Below, in pieces: positions 57,621 through 64,000 of a DNA stretch of 64,000 nt; the stretch's first letter is position 1; each line of letters opens with the position of its first letter. Origin of the DNA: Pseudomonadota bacterium (GTDB taxonomy: Bacteria > Pseudomonadota > Gammaproteobacteria > Pseudomonadales > Pseudohongiellaceae); NCBI GenBank assembly GCA_027623555.1, contig JAQBSZ010000004.1, forward strand, positions 155,947 through 219,946. Direction: 5' to 3'. Both the position numbers and the translations under genes were made by a program. Under the pieces are notes generated by a model. It was not told the DNA's origin. It did not search any database and saw only the letters and a program-made list of their open reading frames with translations.

Positions 57621-58532
57621 ATGAAAGACGAATTATTAGACAGGTGGAAGCATGGCCATGCCTTCGGACAGGACCGGGTCAGGCCCGGTGAATTTCGCAC
57701 ATTCGTCGTAATAGGTATCACCGCGGCCATGATGGTAGTGGAAATCGCGGCTGGTATCGCCTTTGGTTCCATGGCCTTGCTGGCAGACGGCTTACACATG
57801 GGCTCCCACGCCGTGGCGCTTGGCATCAATGCCTTCGCCTACGTCTACGCCCGGCGCCATGCCCACAGCGAGCGCTACAGTTTTGGCACCGGCAAGGTGA
57901 ATACCCTGGGCGGTTACACGGGGGCGATACTGCTCGCTGTGTTCGCAGCGATGATGGCCTGGGAAAGTGTGCTGCGGCTGATTGATCCAGTCAGTATTGC
58001 CTTCAATTCGGCAATCTTCGTAGCGGTACTGGGTCTGCTGGTCAATGGCGCCTCGGTATTCATTCTCGGTGTCGACCACAGTCATGAACATGATCAAGGT
58101 CACCATCACGACCACAATCTCAAATCAGCTCATCTCCATGTGTTTGCCGATGCGCTGACTTCCCTGCTGGCGATCTTCGCCCTGTTAATCGGCAAATACT
58201 TCGGCGCCGTATGGATGGACCCGCTGATGGGAATCGTCGGTGCGATTCTGGTTTCTCGCTGGTCCTGGGGACTGCTTAAGAGTACCAGCGGTATCCTGCT
58301 GGATGAGCAGGGTTCTTCTGTACTGCAACATTCCATCCGTGCAGCTATCGAAAGTGAAGATAATCGGGTAGTTGATCTGCACCTGTGGACCGTAGGTCCC
58401 GGAATCTACTCTGTACTTATCTCGGTGGTTTCCAGAGCACCGCAACGACCAGAGCACTATAAATCACTGCTGCCGGGACACCTGGCACTTGAGCATGTAA
58501 GCATAGAGGTGCATGAATACGAAGAAAATTGA
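57621..58532 (+). CDS. CDF family cation efflux protein, DmeF-like
   Basis: This inner-membrane cation diffusion facilitator exports a divalent metal (Co2+, Ni2+ or Zn2+) by H+ antiport. The N-terminus WKHGHAFGQDRVRPGEFRT is the DmeF pattern. Metal-site motif HMGSH lies in the second helix with the partner HVFADALTS in the fifth, and a His-rich cytoplasmic loop (DHSHEHDQGHHHDH) separates helices four and five. A C-terminal cytoplasmic domain is present. The ATG at 57621 gives about 303 residues; upstream frame begins only with TTG. Divergent from the phosphatase-like gene. Confidence 0.9.
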   Translation: MKDELLDRWKHGHAFGQDRVRPGEFRTFVVIGITAAMMVVEIAAGIAFGSMALLADGLHMGSHAVALGINAFAYVYARRHAHSERYSFGTGKVNTLGGYTGAILLAVFAAMMAWESVLRLIDPVSIAFNSAIFVAVLGLLVNGASVFILGVDHSHEHDQGHHHDHNLKSAHLHVFADALTSLLAIFALLIGKYFGAVWMDPLMGIVGAILVSRWSWGLLKSTSGILLDEQGSSVLQHSIRAAIESEDNRVVDLHLWTVGPGIYSVLISVVSRAPQRPEHYKSLLPGHLALEHVSIEVHEYEEN

Positions 58533-58593
58533 ATCCATTCAGGTCCTGCCACCCATCTTAACAGTACAGAGCAATCTACATGGAGTTTGAATC

Positions 58594-58950
58594 ATGAATG
58601 AAGGTGTCATCGTTGCCATATCCCTACCGCTAATGGCGGCCTCAATCGTTATCGGTTTCTTTCTGTTCCTCTACAAATCAAAGGTTCGCAAGCTAGATGC
58701 CCTGGTGAAAATCGTCGAGCTGGGCGGTAATGTCGACCCGGAAATGATGAAGATGCTCAGTACGGGTAACACGAATTACAAGACCGATTACAGGTATGGC
58801 CTCATCTGGCTGGCGGTGGGAATTCCCCTGTTTTTGGGTGTACTCTTTGATGATGGAGCCGATGGAGGGATCGCTTTCACCCTGGTTCCGATTCTGGTTG
58901 GCATTGCCTTCCTGATCTCAGGCAAGTACAAGCTTCGGGAACCCGATTAA
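58594..58950 (+). CDS. DUF6249-like small membrane protein
   Basis: The 118-residue protein has an N-terminal TM helix (about 5-25), a short cytoplasmic linker rich in charged residues, and two more hydrophobic segments (71-84, 94-110). The pattern fits DUF6249-type proteins often encoded beside ECF sigma factors. It lies 24 bases before the sigma factor gene and so is probably in its operon. Function unknown. Confidence 0.72.
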   Translation: MNEGVIVAISLPLMAASIVIGFFLFLYKSKVRKLDALVKIVELGGNVDPEMMKMLSTGNTNYKTDYRYGLIWLAVGIPLFLGVLFDDGADGGIAFTLVPILVGIAFLISGKYKLREPD

Positions 58951-58973
58951 GGAAACCTAGAATTTTAACTCTC

Positions 58974-59522
58974 TTGAACCAGGAGCGGATCCTCATCCAG
59001 CGTGCACAGATGCTTCACGACCGTGAGGCATTTGCCAAGCTCGTGCAGATTCACCAGGGCAAGATTCGCGCGTTCCTGGTCAGGCTCTGCAAGCAGTACG
59101 ATACGGCAGACGACCTGGCCCAGGACACTTTTCTAAAAGCCTACCAAAAAATTGCCGACTTCAAGGGCTCCGGCTCCTTCAGCGGTTGGCTTTTCCAGAT
59201 CGCCTTTCACTGTTTTCTGGACATGCAACGCAAGACTACCCGCCGAGCACAGGTGAGTGCCGAATATATTGCGCAGATGGAATTGTCGGCAGACAGGTAC
59301 GACCGCATTTCAACCGAGCAGATGGACCTGGAAAAAGCCCTGGCCCAGCTCAAGGAAGCTGAAACGGCGGCAATTACCCTGTGCCACAGCTTCGGCTTCT
59401 CACACCAGGAAGCGGCGGATATTCTGAAGTGTCCGGTCGGTACAGTGAAGACCAACATCAATCGCGGCAAGGAAAAACTCAAGCAGTCCCTGGCAAAACA
59501 GAAGAAGTGGAAAGTGGCATGA
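58974..59522 (+). CDS. ECF-type RNA polymerase sigma factor
   Basis: The 182-residue protein has region 2 (DDLAQDTFLKAYQKIADFKG, with GSGSFSGWLFQIAFHCFLDMQR) and region 4 (HSFGFSHQEAADILKCPVGTVKTNINRGKEKL). It directs RNA polymerase to a small regulon, probably linked to envelope events. The frame starts at TTG 58974, but the ribosome site is poor; an ATG at 59010 would trim the N-terminus. Its stop overlaps the start of a small two-TM protein (ATGA), the classic layout for a sigma/anti-sigma pair. Confidence 0.9.
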   Translation: MNQERILIQRAQMLHDREAFAKLVQIHQGKIRAFLVRLCKQYDTADDLAQDTFLKAYQKIADFKGSGSFSGWLFQIAFHCFLDMQRKTTRRAQVSAEYIAQMELSADRYDRISTEQMDLEKALAQLKEAETAAITLCHSFGFSHQEAADILKCPVGTVKTNINRGKEKLKQSLAKQKKWKVA

Positions 59523-59884
59523 ACAAGCAGACCTACAACGCCGATCCGCTGGATCGACTGTTAGCACAGCCTGCACTGCTGACCGACAACGGGTTCAGTG
59601 ACAATCTCCGCCGCCAACTGGGGAAGGGAACGTCACATCGGGCCACGCTAATTGCTGGTGTCGCCAGTAGCTGGCTGCTGATCGCGCTGTTCTTCTTTTC
59701 ACCGCAATGGATCACTGCAGCACTGTTGCAAGCGACTGCCTACCTGAATTTTATCGAGCAGTATCAGTCTCTATCGGCACTGCTGACGAATGCTGACTTC
59801 AGCGATTTTCAGTTCAGCTATACCGGCATCGGTGTTGCCCTGCTCGCGGTCGCCGCGATTGTCAGCCTGCTGGTGCGAGAGTAG
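59519..59884 (+). CDS. Probable anti-sigma membrane protein
   Basis: The 121-residue protein has a cytoplasmic N-terminus of about 45 residues (DPLDRLLAQPALLTDNGFSD, a DUF5056-like pattern) and two TM helices (about 47-70 and 100-118). Four-base overlap with the sigma gene and this topology are as expected for an anti-sigma factor that holds the sigma at the membrane. Binding is inferred from context. Confidence 0.65.
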   Translation: MNKQTYNADPLDRLLAQPALLTDNGFSDNLRRQLGKGTSHRATLIAGVASSWLLIALFFFSPQWITAALLQATAYLNFIEQYQSLSALLTNADFSDFQFSYTGIGVALLAVAAIVSLLVRE

Positions 59885-59905
59885 CTCGCGGTGCTGCCTC
59901 GATTG

Positions 59906-59927
59906 GGTAAAACTAGGCGGTTTTACC
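59906..59927. repeat. Hairpin between convergent genes
   Basis: GGTAAAAC (59906-59913) and GTTTTACC (59920-59927) form a perfect eight-base-pair stem with a six-base loop, just between the anti-sigma stop and the amidohydrolase stop. Lacking a T-run, it is only a weak terminator candidate. Confidence 0.5.
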
Positions 59928-59933
59928 AGCCGG

Positions 59934-61397
59934 CTACGACTCCCATTTCAGCAGGTTGATGAACTCTCTTCTTGTCTTCGGCCCGTAGGTCAGAAAATTC
60001 GGCTGAGGATCTTGCAGATAGGCCAGTTTCTCGGTCGCCACACGGTCCACTGACGTGAGGCTGCGAATTTCAGAAGCATCTATGTTATAAGGCACCGCCG
60101 CATTCAGTCCGAACACCTTGCGGCGCAACTCTGGCGTAATCTGCGTGTAGCCAAACCGCTCCTGGAACTCCTGTGAAATCTGGAACGTGCGAAACGCCTG
60201 AATCTGGTCCTGCGGCGATCCATACCAGATCGAATCAGTTCCCCATAACACATTGTCTGCGCCGACATACCTGAATAATTTGCCGAGCGAGTGAGCCGCA
60301 TTGTTGGGGTCTCGCATCAGAAAGCGCCAGGTGCTACCCAATTCGGCATACACATTGGAGTTCGGCGCAATCTCGTTATCAATCAGCGATTGAATCAGCG
60401 TATCGATACCATCACGACCCGCACCAGCGACGAATTCCCGCTCCTCAACCGCGGCCACGAAGCTGGAGTGATAAACCAGGAAATTCATGTCTGGATATTG
60501 CTTCGCCACGATACCGATATCCGAGCTCTGACTGTGCGCATAGGACTGCGGACCAAACGGTAATCCCTTGTGCACACAGATGTTACGAACACCCAGGCTG
60601 CGCGCCCGCTCAATCATGGCCAGACCAGGGTCGTCATGCAGAAAGAAGCCAACTCCGCCGGGGCCATATTGGGTATAGGTCTTGAAGGCAGCGATATCCC
60701 AGTTTTCGGCAAGTTCATCCATGCCTTCCAGGTCGCCTGCCTGGTTGGGATTCACCCGGCCATGTACCAGCAAGCGCTTGCTGCCTTGCAGTTCGGCGAC
60801 AATGCGGCGTGTCTCATCGGCATCCTCGATCGTTACCGGCTCGTTCTCGCGCGTCGATGGCACGAAAGACAGAATCATGATGTCGGTATCACTGTCGAGA
60901 AAGATATCCTTGATGAATTCGCTCTCGGACAGACAATCGAGGTAACCACGATTACCGCCGGAGTTCGCCGCATCACAGGCCGCCTTATCCATGCCGGCAT
61001 AGGGGCGCGCATCGGGAGGTATGCGGCTTAACCAGTCCCCTTCCGGGTTTACGTAGTGGCCCTGCACATCGAAGATGAACTCACCGCCCGCCACCTGGGC
61101 GTTCGCTGCATGGCTATCCAGCGCGCTCTCTTCTCGAAGATCGAAAAAACCGCCATTGCGCTGGTGGTAGGCATTGGCTTGGTTGAATGCCAGCAGCGTG
61201 CTGGCTGCCCCACAGGAAGAGACCAGGAACTTGCGCCGCGACTGTCCTACGCGTTTGGCATTCTCTGTGGCCCGGTCCAGGGCGAGCTTGTTGCCTTGCA
61301 CGTTGACCGCCGAAACTGGAATCGGTTCGTATTCGCCATTGGATGTGCTATCAATCTTTATAGGAAGCCTGTTGCCGTCTTTATCGAGTTTGTCCAT
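59934..61397 (-). CDS. Tat-exported amidohydrolase family protein
   Basis: The 487-residue protein is an amidohydrolase-2 type TIM barrel (ACMSD-like). Recognisable parts are HGRVNPNQ, VHKGLPFG, YHSSF and LWGTDSIWYGSPQDQIQAF with the late metal Asp. A Tat signal (SRRKFLVSS, Arg54-Arg55) begins only after about 50 residues, an unusually long n-region. The usual first metal motif HxH is not obvious; residues near FIFDVQGHYV are the nearest match. Likely a periplasmic hydrolase or decarboxylase of unknown substrate. It is 20 bases after the penicillin acylase gene in the same direction, so co-expression is expected. Confidence 0.82.
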   Translation of the reverse strand: MDKLDKDGNRLPIKIDSTSNGEYEPIPVSAVNVQGNKLALDRATENAKRVGQSRRKFLVSSCGAASTLLAFNQANAYHQRNGGFFDLREESALDSHAANAQVAGGEFIFDVQGHYVNPEGDWLSRIPPDARPYAGMDKAACDAANSGGNRGYLDCLSESEFIKDIFLDSDTDIMILSFVPSTRENEPVTIEDADETRRIVAELQGSKRLLVHGRVNPNQAGDLEGMDELAENWDIAAFKTYTQYGPGGVGFFLHDDPGLAMIERARSLGVRNICVHKGLPFGPQSYAHSQSSDIGIVAKQYPDMNFLVYHSSFVAAVEEREFVAGAGRDGIDTLIQSLIDNEIAPNSNVYAELGSTWRFLMRDPNNAAHSLGKLFRYVGADNVLWGTDSIWYGSPQDQIQAFRTFQISQEFQERFGYTQITPELRRKVFGLNAAVPYNIDASEIRSLTSVDRVATEKLAYLQDPQPNFLTYGPKTRREFINLLKWES

Positions 61398-61417
61398 GTT
61401 GCATGCTCCTGGTTGTA

Positions 61418-63850
61418 TTAGTTCGCTGGATTCAGTTCCAGTCGTTCAAATAACACTGTTTCAATTTTCTCCCGGCTAAAGAACGCTGGAAATACTTTAT
61501 CGTTGGCCCACAATTCGAACAGATTGTCATACAGTGGGTGATCGGGATCGCCAACCTGGCCGGGTGTGTTCATGCCCAGTGTATTATCCCAGTCCCGGGT
61601 ATCGACAAAGATGCGAAACGAAGCCCCTGAGGTCTGGTTGTCACCGCTGCCATTTGCACCTACCGTGAAGCCATTCCCACCTCTAGGCGCTGGCCCTACA
61701 TTGAGGCGTTCTCGCAGTTCCTCATTCACGGCGGCGCCTAGCGGATGCCTGATCAACGCATGTTTGTAATCAGCCTGGCCGTATACCCAGCTCTCTATGT
61801 CAGGTCCGAGTTTCTCACGCAGGTTGGCAATGCCTTCGGATAGCGTACGCAGCAGAAACTGATTGCGCCCTTCCAACGGATCATCGCCAAAATCTCCATT
61901 CGGTGCGAGCAACATGTCGATGGTGGTTTTCATGCCTACGCTCAAGTAGCCGCTGGCAACTTCCGGCACTTTCAATGTTTCGATGTTCTCCAGCAGCTGG
62001 CGTTCGAAGGCGACGTAGATGCCAGCTTCGATTGAATTCTTGTCCAACACAAAATCCCAGTCCAGTAACATTTGCCTGGCGAGCTCCACCTGGGGGTCAT
62101 GCGCCTTCAATTCTTTGAAGAATGGCACCAGGGTACGGGCAGGAATCGACAGATAATCATGCTGCAGTTCAATCATATCCATCATATTGAACTTGCGTCC
62201 GGTACCAAGCACTTCACTGGCTCGCGCCCAACGATAGGGATCGGTCCAGGTGTAACCAATGGCATCCAGATAGGGGAAGTCTGGCGCTGTATAATTGCTG
62301 TTCGAGGTTTCGATGAAACCGCGCTGCGGATTATACTCATTCGGCTTGGCCTTGATCGGCAGATAACCGTCCCATTCATAACGTCCGTCACCTGGTACTG
62401 GCACCATGCCACTGAAGTTGCGCCTAATCGGTGCAATACCGACCGCCTGCCAGCCGATGTTGCCATCACGATCAGCCCAGATCATGTTCTCGCCGGGAAT
62501 ATTGCTGTAGTTGCTCGCTTCGCGAAACTCTTCCCAATTGCGCGCCTGATCCATCCGCAGTGAGGCCAGATAGGGTGCACCACCAAATTCCATCCAGGCA
62601 GGACGTACGGCATAGGCCAGGTTTTTGTCGGAGTCTTCGAAGGTAACCGGGCCATGGCGGGTATATTTCAACTGGACAGTTACCGGGTCGGCTCCCTTGA
62701 CGTTGAGCGTTTCTTCGATGATGCGCATGTCTTCCCACAGGCCCAGGTAGCGATACTGATTGGGATTATCGGGATTGATTTCGTAGACATACAGATCTTC
62801 TCCGTCGGTGCTGAATACCGTAAGTCCCCATGCGCCGTATTCGTTGTGACCGATAGAAATGCCAGGAACCTCCGGCTCGCCACCTCCGATTACATTCCAG
62901 CCCGGACCTACCAGGTGCGACCAGTAACGCAGTGATGGCACGCCCTGGGCGCGATGAGGATCGTTAATCATCATCGGCCAGCCGTCTTGAGTCAGATCAC
63001 CACTGACTACCCAGTTGTTGCTGCCTATATCGTCCAGGTCGTGTTTCTGTAAGTCCTGTTCTTCCCGAGAGAGCAGCGCGGCGATCTGTGCGAAGTCTTC
63101 ATCGGTGTTTCTGTCTGTGGCGGAAACCAGGTCGGCTGGCTCGAAACGAATGCCACGGCGATAGGCGTTATAGAGTCCGAGAATATCATTGGTCAGCAGG
63201 GACTCACAATCGATCATGGGATCGAGACTGAGGTCAGGCTCATGGGGATGGTAGTACGTGACTTCCCTGACCTTGGCCTCACCAACGGTGCAGACCGCGC
63301 GTGCCGTATTCAGTTCCAGACCGATATTTCCCAACAATCCCTGGTGCCGTGAGATAACCACTTCTTCACTCCAGTGCTTAGGCTTAATACCGAGCAGTTT
63401 AAAAGGCAGCGGTAAATCGTCGGGATTGTCCAGTGCCTCGTCGATGTACGCATTCACACCATGCACGAAGGCAGCGATGATATCCACGCCGCGCGGATGG
63501 TAATGCTGCATCTCTTCCGCCATGGCGCCGCGAAACTTGAACAGGCGGGTACCACGGTCGCGCTCGATAGCACGGGGCCCGAGAATTTCTGCAGTCGTTC
63601 CGGTAGCTTGGGCGCGCCAGATCTCGAACTGGAACAGGCGATCCCGCGCCGCGCTATAACCCTGGGCAAAAAACAGGTCGTGTTCGGTCTGGGCATAGAT
63701 GTGCGAGATGCCCCAACGATCCTTCAATATTTCAACCCGCTGGTCCAGCCCATCGATACTGATGCTGTTTTGTTGCTGGGCAAGGAGTCCGTTACTTAAC
63801 ACGAGAAGAAAGAGCGTACCGAAGAGTCTTCTGCTGATTCCCACTACCAT
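61418..63850 (-). CDS. Penicillin acylase family (Ntn hydrolase) enzyme
   Basis: The 810-residue exported precursor should cut itself into alpha and beta subunits. The signal peptide (MVVGISRRLF..., to about LLAQ) precedes an alpha region (SISIDGLDQRVEILKDRWGI). The nucleophile is Ser277 in DDIGSNNWVVSG, exposed after removal of a spacer. The beta part contains WADRDGNIGWQ and FRIFVDTRDWDN. Substrates in the family include beta-lactams, acyl-homoserine lactones and N-acyl amides; here unknown. The ATG at 63850 is selected because it starts the signal peptide; the frame continues upstream with unlikely sequence. It precedes the Tat amidohydrolase gene by 20 bases. Confidence 0.9.
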   Translation of the reverse strand: MVVGISRRLFGTLFLLVLSNGLLAQQQNSISIDGLDQRVEILKDRWGISHIYAQTEHDLFFAQGYSAARDRLFQFEIWRAQATGTTAEILGPRAIERDRGTRLFKFRGAMAEEMQHYHPRGVDIIAAFVHGVNAYIDEALDNPDDLPLPFKLLGIKPKHWSEEVVISRHQGLLGNIGLELNTARAVCTVGEAKVREVTYYHPHEPDLSLDPMIDCESLLTNDILGLYNAYRRGIRFEPADLVSATDRNTDEDFAQIAALLSREEQDLQKHDLDDIGSNNWVVSGDLTQDGWPMMINDPHRAQGVPSLRYWSHLVGPGWNVIGGGEPEVPGISIGHNEYGAWGLTVFSTDGEDLYVYEINPDNPNQYRYLGLWEDMRIIEETLNVKGADPVTVQLKYTRHGPVTFEDSDKNLAYAVRPAWMEFGGAPYLASLRMDQARNWEEFREASNYSNIPGENMIWADRDGNIGWQAVGIAPIRRNFSGMVPVPGDGRYEWDGYLPIKAKPNEYNPQRGFIETSNSNYTAPDFPYLDAIGYTWTDPYRWARASEVLGTGRKFNMMDMIELQHDYLSIPARTLVPFFKELKAHDPQVELARQMLLDWDFVLDKNSIEAGIYVAFERQLLENIETLKVPEVASGYLSVGMKTTIDMLLAPNGDFGDDPLEGRNQFLLRTLSEGIANLREKLGPDIESWVYGQADYKHALIRHPLGAAVNEELRERLNVGPAPRGGNGFTVGANGSGDNQTSGASFRIFVDTRDWDNTLGMNTPGQVGDPDHPLYDNLFELWANDKVFPAFFSREKIETVLFERLELNPAN

Positions 63851-63914
63851 GATTGCATGCCTCTTAGACTTGTTCTGTGTGTCAGAATTGGAAAAGGGAA
63901 ACTCAACTATACCC

Positions 63915-63948
63915 CAGAAAATCAAAGGGGTCAGAAAATCAAAGGGGT
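63915..63948. repeat. Tandem 17-bp direct repeat
   Basis: CAGAAAATCAAAGGGGT occurs twice head to tail (63915-63931 and 63932-63948), followed by CGGAGCC. It lies upstream of the penicillin acylase gene. The AATCAAAGGGGTC core resembles sequence seen near mobile or REP-type elements in other genomes, but nothing mobile is visible before the window ends. Confidence 0.6.
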
Positions 63949-64000
63949 CGGAGCCTGAGATATCCCCAGAATTTTTTACCACTGCTAGATTTGTTTTGTC

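Overview
The window reads as chromosomal DNA of a free-living, probably marine, aerobic gammaproteobacterium. The basis is the protein content: a gammaproteobacterial-type Ssb beginning SSRGVNKV and ending DDDIPF, divergent from uvrA; an Fpr-type ferredoxin-NADP reductase; TAXI-TRAP and SulP transporters; a periplasmic molybdenum hydroxylase; and many secreted hydrolases. No rRNA, tRNA, CRISPR array, prophage, transposase or integrase was seen. Genus-level placement is not possible from reading alone.

Layout. 1-900: tail of an unidentified gene, a terminator, and a secreted Lys/Ser/Gly-rich protein gene interrupted by an in-frame TAG. 904-5410: dicarboxylate symporter, metallo-beta-lactamase-fold protein, fpr, and a PadR regulator with its HAAS-domain membrane partner, preceded by a duplicated 17-bp operator-like site. 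5477-13258 (minus): secreted amidase, a decayed CBS-domain tail, and a four-gene tripartite efflux operon (TolC-like, oversized adaptor, MacB-type ATPase, permease). 13406-25471 (plus): an unusual exported-protein cluster with three members of an unrecognised coiled-coil family, an M16 lipoprotein protease, a BcrA/NatA-like ABC-2 transporter, a double-PDZ lipoprotein, two tandem FG-GAP proteins and a small membrane protein. I consider this the best candidate for an undescribed system.

25637-31519: TAXI-TRAP uptake system, a medium-chain reductase, a SulP anion transporter. 31924-35967 (minus): RmlD-like reductase, moeA, a lipoprotein, a DUF2333 protein. 36105-36304: an inverted-repeat element abutting ssb. 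36300-46272: ssb/uvrA divergent pair, a DUF1801 protein, a secreted M14 carboxypeptidase, and a three-subunit Tat-exported molybdenum hydroxylase whose FAD subunit carries a PaoB-like cysteine pattern. 46411-53453 (minus): a 44-residue membrane protein, hybrid histidine kinase, hemH with an internal cysteine cluster, an M28-fold protein with an altered active site, and an adenylation enzyme/GNAT pair.

53819-64000: a redoxin/cytochrome c/copper-monooxygenase-like fusion, a sulfotransferase, a CX4R phosphatase-like protein, a DmeF-like cation exporter, a DUF6249 protein followed by an ECF sigma factor and probable anti-sigma, a Tat-exported amidohydrolase and a penicillin acylase family enzyme. 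The dominant themes are periplasmic hydrolysis, efflux and uptake. Functional links outside the tight operons (ATGA overlaps) are inferred from position only.
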